Below the pieces are notes generated by a model. It saw only the letters and a program-made list of their open reading frames with translations. It did no database searches and had not been told where the DNA came from. Positions 1 to 8,364 of a stretch of DNA of 64,000 nt are shown here, one piece after another. The stretch lies in assembly GCF_027923405.1 (NCBI RefSeq), contig NZ_BQYI01000001.1, positions 1,838,501 to 1,902,500 on the forward strand, read 5' to 3'. The translations under genes and the position numbers were made by a program. The DNA comes from Paenibacillus sp. YYML68. Lineage in GTDB: Bacteria > Bacillota > Bacilli > Paenibacillales > NBRC-103111. Position 1 is the first letter of the stretch; every line of letters begins with the position of its first letter.

Positions 1-1
1 G

Positions 2-1021
2 GAGAGCATTCCGTACGACTATTATTCGAAGGAATTCGAGAAGGGTCTTGAGCTGTACGCGAACGGTGTGCTCATCATGAACAAGTGCTCGGACCTTCTA
101 CCTGACTACTTCAGCTTCGTCAAGGGAATGGTCGACTCTGAGAGTCTGTCGCTGAATATCTCAAGAGAGCTGCTGCAGCATGACCGTCAGCTGAAGCTGA
201 TCGCGAAGAACATCCAGAGCAAGATCAAGAGCCAGCTTCAGAGCATGCTGAAGGACGAGCGGGAGAGCTACGAGAAGTTCTTCAAGGCGTTCGGCCGTCA
301 GCTGAAGTTCGGCGTGTACAGCGACTATGGCATGCACAAGGACGTGCTGCAGGATCTCATCATGTTCCACTCCTCCAAGGAGAAGAAGCTGGTGACGCTC
401 GAGGAGTACGTGTCCCGCATGCCGGAGGATCAGAAGTTCATCTACTACGCATCCGGCGAGTCGATCGAGCGGATCGAGAAGCTGCCGCAGGCGGAGCTAG
501 TCGCGGACAAGGGCTACGAGATTCTGTACTTCACTGACGACATCGACGAATTCGCAGTGAAGATGCTCGGCGCCTATAAGGAGAAGTCGTTCAAGTCTGT
601 ATCGAGCGGCGACCTCGGCCTTGAGGACGAGCAGAAGGATGAATCCGAAGCGACGCAGCAGGAGAATAAGGACCTGTTCGAATATATGGCAAGCCAGCTC
701 GCGGGCAAGGTGAAGGAGGTTCGCGCCTCCAAGCGTCTGAAGTCGCATCCGGTCTGCTTGACGACGGAAGGCGATCTGTCCATTGAGATGGAGAAGATAT
801 TGAAGGCGATGCCGAACAGCGGCGACGTGCAGGCTGACAAGGTGCTGGAAATTAACCCGAACCACGGCGTATTCCAGTCGCTGAAGAGCGCCTACGAGAG
901 TGATAAGGAGAAGGCGGCCCTGTACACGGCTCTGCTGTACAACCAGGCGCTTCTCATTGAAGGCTTGCCGCTGCAGGATCCGGTTGAATTTACGAACGAC
1001 ATTTGTAAAATAATGGTATAA
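2..1021 (+). CDS. htpG: Chaperone HtpG (Hsp90), C-terminal part, truncated by window start
   Basis: The reading frame is open from base 2 and runs to a TAA at 1019-1021, giving about 339 residues of the middle and C-terminal domains of bacterial Hsp90. The stretch [20 protein letters not shown], then [20 protein letters not shown] and the NISRE block are typical of the HtpG middle domain. HtpG is an ATP-driven dimeric cytosolic chaperone. The N-terminal ATPase domain lies outside the window. A hairpin terminator follows at about 1056. Family assignment is very sure. Confidence 0.95.
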   Translation, partial: ESIPYDYYSKEFEKGLELYANGVLIMNKCSDLLPDYFSFVKGMVDSESLSLNISRELLQHDRQLKLIAKNIQSKIKSQLQSMLKDERESYEKFFKAFGRQLKFGVYSDYGMHKDVLQDLIMFHSSKEKKLVTLEEYVSRMPEDQKFIYYASGESIERIEKLPQAELVADKGYEILYFTDDIDEFAVKMLGAYKEKSFKSVSSGDLGLEDEQKDESEATQQENKDLFEYMASQLAGKVKEVRASKRLKSHPVCLTTEGDLSIEMEKILKAMPNSGDVQADKVLEINPNHGVFQSLKSAYESDKEKAALYTALLYNQALLIEGLPLQDPVEFTNDICKIMV

Positions 1022-1055
1022 CGCTTGCCTGACAAGCGGCTGACTTGCGAATCGT

Positions 1056-1085
1056 AAGCCCTGTTCATAACCGAACGGGGCTTTC
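1056..1085 (+). terminator. Intrinsic terminator after htpG
   Basis: An inverted repeat AGCCCTGTTC / GAACGGGGCT with a short loop lies 35 bases after the htpG stop and is followed by a T-rich stretch. Confidence 0.7.
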
Positions 1086-1189
1086 TTGCTGTTAAGACGT
1101 TGAAGAGCTGGGCATATTTTTAACAAGCGCGGCTACAATAACAGGAGTCATATAACGGACCGCTACTTGGAGGCTGGAGGCGAACATAG

Positions 1190-1285
1190 ATGCAGACATC
1201 TGCAACGTTAAGCAGTATCATAGATCGGCTCAAGACCGCAGAATGGAGGAAATATCGTACAGTTGCAATCAGCGACATAATGTGA
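1190..1285 (+). CDS. Possible 31-residue ORF upstream of the tRNA cluster
   Basis: An ATG at 1190 follows a GGAGG at 1176-1180 with a 9-base spacer, and the frame runs 31 codons to TGA. The product would be soluble and is not recognised. The good ribosome binding site is the only support. The remainder of 1086-1351 shows nothing else apart from the candidate tRNA promoter. Confidence 0.25.
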   Translation: MQTSATLSSIIDRLKTAEWRKYRTVAISDIM

Positions 1286-1291
1286 TAAATT
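1263..1291 (+). promoter_or_regulatory. Candidate promoter of the tRNA cluster
   Basis: TTGCAA at 1263-1268 is followed after 17 bases by TAAATT at 1286-1291, about 60 bases before the first tRNA. This is a weak sigma-A match. Confidence 0.35.
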
Positions 1292-1351
1292 ATATTTCCG
1301 GCCGCTTCTTAAGCAAGACAACGGTGGCGGTTACGAAGTAAGTAATTGTAT

Positions 1352-1427
1352 TCCCTGATAGCTCAGTTGGTAGAGCACTCGACTGTTAATCGAGTTGTCA
1401 CAGGTTCGAGTCCTGTTCGGGGAGCCA
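1352..1427 (+). tRNA. tRNA-Asn (GTT)
   Basis: A full cloverleaf can be drawn: acceptor TCCCTGA/TCGGGGA, anticodon stem CTCGA/TCGAG with loop CTGTTAA, and T-arm with GGTTCGAGTCC. The 3' CCA is encoded. Confidence 0.95.
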
Positions 1428-1430
1428 TAT

Positions 1431-1518
1431 GGAGAGGTGTCCGAGTGGCCGAAGGAGCACGATTGGAAATCGTGTAGGCGTCACAAGCGTCTCGAGGGTT
1501 CGAATCCCTCTCTCTCCG
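1431..1518 (+). tRNA. tRNA-Ser (GGA)
   Basis: Class II tRNA with a long variable arm. The acceptor GGAGAGG pairs with TCTCTCC, and the anticodon loop contains GGA. No CCA is encoded. Confidence 0.95.
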
Positions 1519-1526
1519 TAGCACGT

Positions 1527-1600
1527 GGCGGTGTAGCTCAGCTGGCTAGAGCGTACGGTTCATACCCGTAAGGTCGGGGGTTCGATCCCCTCCGCCGCTA
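1527..1600 (+). tRNA. tRNA-Met (CAT), elongator type
   Basis: The sequence closely matches the Bacillus elongator tRNA-Met: acceptor GGCGGTG/CGCCGCT, anticodon loop with CAT, and a normal T-arm. No CCA is encoded. Confidence 0.9.
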
Positions 1601-1617
1601 TTGTACCATCTTCATAT

Positions 1618-1693
<76 letters not shown>

Positions 1694-1702
1694 GCATCAC
1701 TT

Positions 1703-1788
1703 GGAGGCTTAGCGAAGTGGCCAAACGCAGCAGACTGTAAATCTGTTCTCTGACGAGTTCGGTGGTTCGAATCCATCAGCCTCCACCA
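1703..1788 (+). tRNA. tRNA-Tyr (GTA)
   Basis: Class II tRNA with a long variable arm. The acceptor GGAGGCT pairs with AGCCTCC, and the anticodon loop CTGTAAA gives GTA. CCA is encoded. Confidence 0.95.
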
Positions 1789-1803
1789 CATTTTTTGTAG
1801 TAT

Positions 1804-1875
1804 TGGGGATTAGCCAAGCGGTAAGGCAACGGACTTTGACTCCGTCATGCCTAGGTTCGAATCCTAGATCCCCAG
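1804..1875 (+). tRNA. tRNA-Gln (TTG)
   Basis: The acceptor TGGGGAT pairs with ATCCCCA and the anticodon loop CTTTGAC gives TTG. No CCA is encoded. Confidence 0.95.
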
Positions 1876-1884
1876 TGTATATGT

Positions 1885-1967
1885 GCGCGTATGGCGGAAT
1901 TGGCAGACGCACCAGACTTAGGATCTGGCGGGCGACCGTGGGGGTTCAAGTCCCTCTACGCGCACCA
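1885..1967 (+). tRNA. tRNA-Leu (TAG)
   Basis: Class II tRNA. The acceptor GCGCGTA pairs with TACGCGC, and the anticodon stem CCAGA/TCTGG encloses CTTAGGA. CCA is encoded. Confidence 0.95.
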
Positions 1968-1976
1968 TCTTGTTAT

Positions 1977-2048
1977 GCGGAAGTGGCTCAGCGGTAGAGC
2001 ATCGCCTTGCCAAGGCGAGGGTCGCGGGTTCGATTCCCGTCTTCCGCT
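1977..2048 (+). tRNA. tRNA-Gly (GCC)
   Basis: The acceptor GCGGAAG pairs with CTTCCGC and the anticodon loop TTGCCAA gives GCC. No CCA is encoded. It is the last tRNA of the cluster. Confidence 0.95.
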
Positions 2049-2086
2049 TACAACGTTACAACGTAACGATAGCAATCGTACAGAAG

Positions 2087-2114
2087 CTTGGCCCCATTGG
2101 AGCCAGGTTTTTTT
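2087..2114 (+). terminator. Terminator of the tRNA cluster
   Basis: The hairpin CTTGGC / GCCAGG with a 9-base loop is followed directly by a run of seven T and more T-rich sequence. Confidence 0.8.
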
Positions 2115-2252
2115 CCTTTTTTGCAGGAGCCAATGAACGAGAACGTTTATGATGTTCTATTGGGATTCGCCTGCTGTATTTATCGCAGCCTTAGCTAACA
2201 ATGAGCCAAATATAGAGCTAAACGGTTGCAACCCTGTTACAGGTTACTTATA

Positions 2253-3680
2253 ATGGCAAGTATTGAGAAGAAGCCGGATTCGACGGGAGCAAGGAGAGGA
2301 CAGCTATTGCGGCAAATGGTCAAGCAGTTTGTGCGACAGAAGGCTAGAAATATTACGCCGACACAATTCATTGTGTTCACGTATTTAACCGCAGTCATGG
2401 TGGCGGCACTGCTGCTGCTGCTGCCGGCCAGCGTGAAGGAGGGCAAGTCCATCTCGTTTCTGGATGCCCTCTTTACGGCAACGAGCGCGGTGAGCGTCAC
2501 GGGTCTGACAGTTGTGAATACGTCAGAGACGTTCAGCGGCTTTGGCGCACTGATGATTATGGGAATGATTCAATTCGGCGGAATCGGAATTATGGCGCTC
2601 GGGACGTTCCTGTGGCTCATCTTCGGACAGAACATTTCGTTATCGTACCGCCGACTTATTATGGTGGACCAGAATCGAAGCAGCTTGTCGGGACTTGTGT
2701 ACCTGATCCGTAGTCTGCTGCTCCTGGCGCTCCTGTTCGAAGGGGTCGGGGCGGTTCTGATCGGGAGCTACCTGCTCGCTGCAGGGTACTATGACAGTGT
2801 GCCGATGGCGTTCTATCATGGATTATTTCACGCCATATCGTCTTATACGAATGCAGGCTTCGATCTGTTCGGCGACTCGCTGCAATCGTTCTCGAACGAT
2901 TATGTGCTGCAAGGCTTGACGATGGTGCTGCTCGTGCTCGGGGCCATCGGCTTCCCGGTGCTGATCGAGTTGCGCGAGAAGCTGGTGAAGAAGACGCCGA
3001 ACTTCAAGTTCTCGCTCTTCACAAAGGTGACGGTGACGACGTTCGTCACGCTAATTATTCTCGGGACAGTCGGAATCTGGATCGTGGAGAGCAGTGTCTA
3101 TTACCGGGAAATGCCATGGCACCAACAACTCGCTTATTCGCTGTTCAACTCGATCTCGACCCGAAGCGGGGGACTTGCGACGATGGATGTGTCCGAGTTT
3201 ACGTCCCCGACGCAGTTCATGCTGTCTGTGCTCATGTTCATCGGGGCGAGTCCATCTAGTGTTGGAGGCGGTATTCGGACGACGACGTTCGCTGTTATCG
3301 TGCTTACCTTGGTTAACTATGCGCTCGGACGGAGCGAGGTGCGTGTGTTCCGTAGAACACTGAAGCAAGAGGACATTACGAAGAGCTTCGTCGTGTTTAG
3401 CGCGGCAGTGATGATCGTCATATTGTCGATCATGCTATTGGATGCGCTGGAGAGGCAACATTTCTCATTAATCAAAATCGTCTTCGAGGTATGCTCCGCA
3501 TTCGGAACGTCCGGATTGTCCACAGGCATCACGAGCGAGCTGTCGGCGCCGGGGAAGGTGCTGATCATTCTGCTCATGTTCATGGGGCGTGTTGGCATTC
3601 TGACACTTCTCTTCATGTTCCGCTCCAAGGTGACCAAGGACCGATATCATTATCCAAAGGAAGAGCTGATCATCGGGTAG
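2253..3680 (+). CDS. Ktr/Trk-type potassium channel subunit (KtrB/KtrD-like)
   Basis: This 475-residue polytopic membrane protein belongs to the TrkH/KtrB superfamily, which moves K+ (often with Na+) across the cytoplasmic membrane. Four pore-loop signatures are visible in order: SVTGLT near residue 83, YTNAGFD, TRSGG and FGTSGLS; the conserved glycines form the selectivity filter. The length fits KtrB (about 450). The start was taken at ATG 2253; an in-frame TTG at 2226 would add 9 residues. Neither start has a strong ribosome binding site. No RCK-domain partner (KtrA/KtrC) lies next to it, so its regulator must be encoded elsewhere. Subfamily (KtrB or KtrD) cannot be decided here. Confidence 0.92.
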   Translation: MASIEKKPDSTGARRGQLLRQMVKQFVRQKARNITPTQFIVFTYLTAVMVAALLLLLPASVKEGKSISFLDALFTATSAVSVTGLTVVNTSETFSGFGALMIMGMIQFGGIGIMALGTFLWLIFGQNISLSYRRLIMVDQNRSSLSGLVYLIRSLLLLALLFEGVGAVLIGSYLLAAGYYDSVPMAFYHGLFHAISSYTNAGFDLFGDSLQSFSNDYVLQGLTMVLLVLGAIGFPVLIELREKLVKKTPNFKFSLFTKVTVTTFVTLIILGTVGIWIVESSVYYREMPWHQQLAYSLFNSISTRSGGLATMDVSEFTSPTQFMLSVLMFIGASPSSVGGGIRTTTFAVIVLTLVNYALGRSEVRVFRRTLKQEDITKSFVVFSAAVMIVILSIMLLDALERQHFSLIKIVFEVCSAFGTSGLSTGITSELSAPGKVLIILLMFMGRVGILTLLFMFRSKVTKDRYHYPKEELIIG

Positions 3681-3844
3681 CCGTATCAGACGAAGAACAA
3701 CTGCGCATGATGGTGACCCGGCGATTAGCTCTGAAGTATGATGCGATTCCGAATTATCTCATTGGTGGACAGGAGCTGGGCGGACGGACCTTATTCGGCG
3801 AAGGGTTCGGCAACTGCAGACAGGATATCATATTCCGATTGTAT

Positions 3845-3863
3845 TATAATGATGTACGTACAT
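3845..3863 (+). promoter_or_regulatory. araR -10 box and AraR-type operator
   Basis: A perfect TATAAT at 3845-3850 is followed at 3852-3863 by the 12-base palindrome ATGTACGTACAT. Its core TGTACGTACA equals the centre of the Bacillus AraR operator as I recall it. The position, overlapping the expected start of transcription, fits autorepression. The rest of 3681-3892 holds no convincing gene. Confidence 0.65.
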
Positions 3864-3892
3864 GTTGATGCTTGTCGATTGCGGAGGGAACT

Positions 3893-4990
3893 ATGAGCGA
3901 TAAACCATTGCCGAAATATATGCAGCTGAAGCAAGAAATATTGAATTGGCTCCAGAGCGGACAGCTGAAGCCGAATGCTCAGATGCCGTCGGAGCACGAG
4001 ATCGCCGCCTTGTTCCAGATGAGCAGGCAGACCGTCAGACAGACGCTCGGAGAGCTGGAGAAGGAAGGGCTCCTGTACCGGGTTCAGGGCAAAGGGACGT
4101 TCGTGTCACCGCCTCGGCAACTTCCGGTTGGAGGCACTGCGAGTCGGACGGTAGGCATGGTGACGACGCACATCTCTGACTACATTTTCCCGCACATCGT
4201 GCGGGGGGCGGAGGCGGCGCTGCGCAGCCGGGATTACATTCTGACGCTGTCGAGCACCGATAGTGACAAGGAGAAGGAGCGGCATAACCTGGAGCATATG
4301 CTGAACCGGTCGCTGTGTGGGCTTATCATCGAGCCAACGAAGAGCGCGCAAGGCAATCCGAGCTTGCCGCTCTATCTGGAGCTACAGGTAAGAGGCATTC
4401 CGTTCTTGATGATTAATGAACGATACCCGGAGCTGTCGTGTCCATGCCTGAAGGTGGACGATGAGGCAGGCGGCTTCATGGCGACAGAGCATCTGGTTCA
4501 GCTCGGACATCGTTCGATCGCTGGCTTCTTCAAGACCGACGATCTGCAGGGCGCGAACCGTCTGAAGGGATTCGTGCGTGCACTGAATGAGTATGCGCTG
4601 CCTCTCGACTCGTTCACCTTCACGACCTATACGAGCGAGGAAAAGGATCATAAGCCGTTCCAGGCGGCGCTTGCGATGCTGCAACAGGACAATCGTCCGA
4701 CGGCGTTCGTATGCTACAACGACCAGCTGGCGGTGAAGCTGCTGGAGGCGGTGCGGCTGACCGGTCTTAGTGTGCCGGAAAATTTGTCCATCGTCGGGTT
4801 CGACGATTCGAGCCTTGCAACGGCGACTGAGGTTAAGCTGACGACGCTGTCGCATCCGAAGCAGGAGATGGGCGGTGATGCTGCAGAGCTGCTGCTTGAG
4901 ATGATTGAGAGCAAGTGCCAGCTGGCGGCGTCGCGCGACGTCATCTATAAGCCACAGCTTGTGATCAGGGATTCAACGAAGCCGCTATAG
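3893..4990 (+). CDS. araR: GntR/LacI chimeric transcriptional repressor, AraR-like
   Basis: This 365-residue protein has an N-terminal GntR winged helix (about residues 8-75, with PSEHEIAALF, SRQTVRQTLGELE and VQGKGTFV). A LacI-type periplasmic-binding fold follows from about residue 88 and includes GFDDSSLAT. That architecture is characteristic of the arabinose repressor AraR, where L-arabinose releases the repressor from DNA. The ATG at 3893 follows GGAGGG at 3883-3888; an in-frame TTG at 3872 is rejected because the binding site lies downstream of it. An AraR-type palindrome sits in its own promoter. No arabinose genes are present in the window, so the regulon lies elsewhere. A different sugar effector remains possible. 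Confidence 0.82.
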   Translation: MSDKPLPKYMQLKQEILNWLQSGQLKPNAQMPSEHEIAALFQMSRQTVRQTLGELEKEGLLYRVQGKGTFVSPPRQLPVGGTASRTVGMVTTHISDYIFPHIVRGAEAALRSRDYILTLSSTDSDKEKERHNLEHMLNRSLCGLIIEPTKSAQGNPSLPLYLELQVRGIPFLMINERYPELSCPCLKVDDEAGGFMATEHLVQLGHRSIAGFFKTDDLQGANRLKGFVRALNEYALPLDSFTFTTYTSEEKDHKPFQAALAMLQQDNRPTAFVCYNDQLAVKLLEAVRLTGLSVPENLSIVGFDDSSLATATEVKLTTLSHPKQEMGGDAAELLLEMIESKCQLAASRDVIYKPQLVIRDSTKPL

Positions 4991-5072
4991 GTGTAGAGAA
5001 GTTAGCATCTGTATGGGACGGAGACGCTTGAAGTGAACTTAGATGTAGAAGGAAGATAATATGTATCACCGA

Positions 5073-5103
5073 TACAAAGCCTAGCGACCAGCTAGGCTTT
5101 GTA
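5073..5103. terminator. 13-bp perfect hairpin after araR
   Basis: TACAAAGCCTAGC and GCTAGGCTTTGTA form a perfect 13-base-pair stem around a 5-base loop. The tail is only partly T-rich, so termination is likely but not certain. The flanking 4991-5227 holds no gene. Confidence 0.6.
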
Positions 5104-5227
5104 CTTCCTTACAGGTTTGCCTGCCAGCCCAATCGCCGTTATAATTTCTGAAGATAGCTGGGCGGGCTGGAGCACGCATCAGACGCAGCTGCGAACGCCC
5201 GAACGAATCGGATCGGAGAGGAATGGA

Positions 5228-6271
5228 ATGACACTCGGAGCTCGGATGCTCAAAACTGGAATAGCGGTGACCTTAACGATCTATGTCACCTCCCTGCTGC
5301 AAGTCACTTCCCCGGTCATCGCGGCGGTGGCGGCGATCTTTGCGATGCAGCCGACGATCTATCGCTCGTGGAAGCACTTCCTTGATCAGCTGCAGACGAA
5401 TACGCTCGGCGCAGTGCTGGCCATGATCGCAGGTACCTATTTCTCCAAGGATCCATTCGCAGTCGGAATCGTATGCGTCATCGTCATTATGCTCTGTCTG
5501 AAGCTAAAGATGGAGGAGACGATCGGACTAACGCTCGTCACCGTCATTGCGGTGATGGACGCCTCGGGCCAATGGCAGTTTGCGCTTAATCGGTTCATGC
5601 AGATCTTGATCGGAATCGGGATCGCCTCACTCATTAATATTTTCTTCCTGCCGCCAAGGCCGCGAGATCACTTCATCGCGCAGATCGAGGCTGTATTCGT
5701 TAAGCTGTCGCTGCTGCTGCGAACGGTCATCTCGAATGAGCTGAGAGAAAGCATATTCCGCGATGAGAAGCGGGAGCTGAAGGATGCGCTCGATGCACTG
5801 TCGGCCAAGTTCAAGCTGCTGGAGGAGGAATACAAGAAGCTTAGAGGCGCGAAGCTGAGCAGCATCCGGGATCTCGTCGTATATTCGCACATGCTGGCAG
5901 CGCTGCGCAAAGGGTTCGATGTGCTGGAGACCGTCGATCAGCATTACTTCCAAGGCGATCGCGACGAGTGGACCGATGCACAGTTCGATCGGCAGCTCGA
6001 GCGGCTCATTAAGCTGCATGAGCATGTGCTGCTGCGCTTCGACGAGAAGCTGAAGAAGAGCGATCGTTCGGAGACCGAGCGGATCGAGGAGGAGTGCCAG
6101 ACGTTCATGCGCGAGGTACTGAACTGGAGCGGCAAGCGGGCGGACGCCGACCTGAGGCTGACGATTGTGTCGGCATCGCTGTTTGATTACGGACATCAGA
6201 TCGGCCGGCTAGACAAGCTGGTGGAGCAGTACCATAAGGGGGAGACGAGCAAGGCAGAAGCCCGTCAATGA
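5228..6271 (+). CDS. Aromatic acid exporter (ArAE/FUSC-like) family membrane protein
   Basis: The 347-residue protein starts with several membrane segments (about residues 8-150; for example SPVIAAVAAIFAMQPT and a hydrophobic run ending NIFFLPPRPRDHF). A long, charged, probably helical cytoplasmic half follows. This two-part plan fits the DUF939/aromatic acid exporter family, whose members are thought to export small organic acids; the substrate here is unknown. ATG 5228 follows GGAGAGG and is preferred over the upstream TTG at 5099, which overlaps the hairpin. It appears monocistronic. Confidence 0.75.
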   Translation: MTLGARMLKTGIAVTLTIYVTSLLQVTSPVIAAVAAIFAMQPTIYRSWKHFLDQLQTNTLGAVLAMIAGTYFSKDPFAVGIVCVIVIMLCLKLKMEETIGLTLVTVIAVMDASGQWQFALNRFMQILIGIGIASLINIFFLPPRPRDHFIAQIEAVFVKLSLLLRTVISNELRESIFRDEKRELKDALDALSAKFKLLEEEYKKLRGAKLSSIRDLVVYSHMLAALRKGFDVLETVDQHYFQGDRDEWTDAQFDRQLERLIKLHEHVLLRFDEKLKKSDRSETERIEEECQTFMREVLNWSGKRADADLRLTIVSASLFDYGHQIGRLDKLVEQYHKGETSKAEARQ

Positions 6272-6318
6272 ACTCCTTGAACCAAGTAGGCTCAGCTTGA
6301 ATATAATGATGAATAAGT

Positions 6319-6363
6319 CTTGCCATAACAGCTCCGATAGTCCTCGGAGACTGTTATTTCAGG
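6319..6363 (-). repeat. Dispersed hairpin repeat, unit A copy 1
   Basis: A 45-base unit repeated at 6416-6460 with a single difference. It forms a stem TAACAG+CTCCGA / TCGGAG+CTGTTA. A diverged inverted copy lies at 47351-47395, so orientation is given relative to that copy. Confidence 0.85.
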
Positions 6364-6385
6364 GTATGAGAGATTATCAATGAAG

Positions 6386-6416
6386 GCCCTCAATTTGTCT
6401 GCGACAAATTCGAGGC
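6386..6416 (-). repeat. Dispersed hairpin repeat, unit B
   Basis: The hairpin CCTC-AATTTGTC / GACAAATT-(C)-GAGG lies between the two A units. It matches, in inverse orientation, the hairpin at 47396-47425 at 26 of 30 bases. Confidence 0.8.
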
Positions 6417-6460
6417 TTGCCATAACAGCTCCGATAGTCCTCGGAGACTGTTATTCCAGG
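6416..6460 (-). repeat. Dispersed hairpin repeat, unit A copy 2
   Basis: Identical to 6319-6363 at 44 of 45 bases. Its end runs into the purine-rich ribosome binding site of the following gene. Together the units fill the 200-base gap 6272-6473. Confidence 0.85.
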
Positions 6461-6473
6461 GGGGATGTCCAAT

Positions 6474-7511
6474 ATGTCTACCGTTATACGTGTGGCGGCG
6501 GTCGGCGACATTTTGATCTCCAATTCTATCATTCAATCGTCGCGCTGTGAGGATATAGGCGGGTACGACTTCAGACCTGTGTTCCGTTACGTTGCACCGC
6601 TGCTGAAGCGGGCGGATCTCGTTATAGGCAATCTGGAGGTGCCACTTGCAGGGGCTACAGGCGGCAGGTTCACATACCGTCATCCGAAGACTGGCTTCTT
6701 CACGTTCCATGCTCCGGACGAATTGGCTGCAGCGTTGAAGGATGCGGGCTTTCATGTGCTCCTAACAGGTAACAACCATTGTCTGGACCGCGGCATAGCC
6801 GGTCTTGTGCGTACGCTGGAGGTGCTGGATGGCCATCAACTCGCACATACGGGCACGTACCGCATGCCTGAGGAAGCCCACACGCCCCTTGTTCTGAATG
6901 TGCACGGCGTGCGTGTCGCGGTGCTGTCCTATTCGAAGAGTACGAATAAGCTGCCTCTACCTGGCAGCCGCTCCTGGATGGTCAATCTGCTGGATGAAGA
7001 CAAGATGCTGGCTGATCTGGCCAAGGCGAGGCAGCTTGCAGATGCAGTTATCGTGTGCCCTCACTTTGGACGGGAATATACACACCAGCCGGTAGCCGTA
7101 CAGAAGCGTATTGTGCGGAAGCTGCTGGAGGGCGGTGCTGATCTCGTGCTCGGCGCACATCCGCACGTCGTACAGCCGGTCGTTCGTCCTAACGAACGGC
7201 AAGCTGCTGTCTACTCGTTGGGTAATTTCGTCTCTACGACACTGATGAACCATGCAGCTACCCGTAGAGGCTTGATTGTACTTGCTGAGCTTCATAAGGA
7301 TGAGCACGGTGCAGTGAAGCTGCAGCAGCTGGAATGCGTCCCGACCTGGGTGCGCCGTCGTCGAACCGCTCAGGGCCGCAAGTATGAGGTGATTCCTGTT
7401 CCTAATGCGACAATAGCGGCGGACGTACCGAATGATCTGACGCCAGCAGAGCGTCGAGCGATGCTGAAGGCAGCGAAGCATACGATGGATATTGTGAAGC
7501 GTAAAGTATAG
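6474..7511 (+). CDS. CapA-family (poly-gamma-glutamate capsule type) metallophosphatase-fold protein
   Basis: The 345-residue protein has the PGA_cap/CapA landmarks in order: GDILI near the start, IGNLEVPL, TGNNHCLDRG, HFGREYTHQP, GAHPHVVQP and YSLGNFV. The fold is calcineurin-like; family members act in poly-gamma-glutamate capsule or cell-wall contexts, although many are uncharacterised. No signal peptide or membrane anchor is visible, unlike the second CapA protein at 45329. The ATG at 6474 is chosen because AGGGGGG at 6458-6464 lies 9 bases before it; the ATG at 6465 abuts that site. The upstream hairpin repeats supply part of the leader. Confidence 0.8.
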   Translation: MSTVIRVAAVGDILISNSIIQSSRCEDIGGYDFRPVFRYVAPLLKRADLVIGNLEVPLAGATGGRFTYRHPKTGFFTFHAPDELAAALKDAGFHVLLTGNNHCLDRGIAGLVRTLEVLDGHQLAHTGTYRMPEEAHTPLVLNVHGVRVAVLSYSKSTNKLPLPGSRSWMVNLLDEDKMLADLAKARQLADAVIVCPHFGREYTHQPVAVQKRIVRKLLEGGADLVLGAHPHVVQPVVRPNERQAAVYSLGNFVSTTLMNHAATRRGLIVLAELHKDEHGAVKLQQLECVPTWVRRRRTAQGRKYEVIPVPNATIAADVPNDLTPAERRAMLKAAKHTMDIVKRKV

Positions 7512-7611
7512 ATGCACCAATGATGAGATCGTTTTTCTGGTTTTCCATGGTAGTGGTGTCCAATAAATTCAAGTGTAGAGAAGCTAGTGATGAATAGGGA
7601 GGCAGTCCCAA

Positions 7612-8364
7612 GTGTCTAACATATTGCTGGTCTTAGACGGGCTCGCAGTTCGGCGTCGTGAGGCGCCGGACCAATTCTTGTTCCAGCCCGCTACAGCTTT
7701 CGTGAGGCTAGGGGAGCAGGTCGTGCTGCTAGGAGCGTCCGGTCAAGGTAAGAGCACGCTGCTGCGTGTACTCGCACTACTAGAGTTAGCGGACGAAGGC
7801 CGCTTGGAGCTGCTCGGGCGCAATAAAGAGGCATGGACGCCAATGGCGTGGAGGGCGACCGCTAGCTATGTGGCCCAGCATCCGGTGATGCTGCCTGGTA
7901 CAGTAGAGGACAACCTGAGAGCGTCAAGCCGCATTCATCAGCGTCCATTCGACCGGGAGCTCGCGCTACGCTTGATGGATGACGTCATGCTAGGGGGGAT
8001 CGACTGGGGCAGAGCCGCATCCGAGCTGTCCGGTGGAGAGAAGCAGAGAGTTGCCCTCATCCGCTCATTGCTCGCGAGTCCTCAGCTGCTGCTGCTCGAT
8101 GAGGTGACAGCTTCGCTGGACCCGGAGAGCAAGCGGGCGGTTGAAGCCATGCTTGTCCGTTGGACGAGTTGTGAGGAGAGAGCGTTCATATGGGTTACAC
8201 ATGATCTGGAGCAGGCGAGAGCGGTTGGAAGCACAGTATGGTTCATGCATGGCGGTTGCTTGAGCGAGAGGAGTGTGGCAGCCGACTTCTTCAAGAAGCC
8301 TTCGACGGAGGCCGGACGCCGCTTCATCAGCTGGACCGAACAGGAGGAGGACGCGGATGTCTGA
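7612..8364 (+). CDS. ABC transporter ATPase, FetA/YbbL-like
   Basis: This 250-residue ABC ATPase has Walker A GASGQGKST (residues 41-49), signature LSGGEKQR, Walker B LLLLDE and the switch histidine in VTHD. It overlaps by 8 bases a FetB/UPF0014-type permease, a pairing known from the E. coli FetAB exporter implicated in iron homeostasis. The start is GTG 7612 with GGGAGG about 10 bases upstream. The metal substrate here is inferred from the partner only. Confidence 0.82.
   Translation: MSNILLVLDGLAVRRREAPDQFLFQPATAFVRLGEQVVLLGASGQGKSTLLRVLALLELADEGRLELLGRNKEAWTPMAWRATASYVAQHPVMLPGTVEDNLRASSRIHQRPFDRELALRLMDDVMLGGIDWGRAASELSGGEKQRVALIRSLLASPQLLLLDEVTASLDPESKRAVEAMLVRWTSCEERAFIWVTHDLEQARAVGSTVWFMHGGCLSERSVAADFFKKPSTEAGRRFISWTEQEEDADV

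Noticed and set aside
3491-3868. Open frame over the end of ktrB and the araR leader
   Set aside because: Its first half is a shadow of ktrB, it has no binding site, and the remainder runs through the araR promoter and operator.
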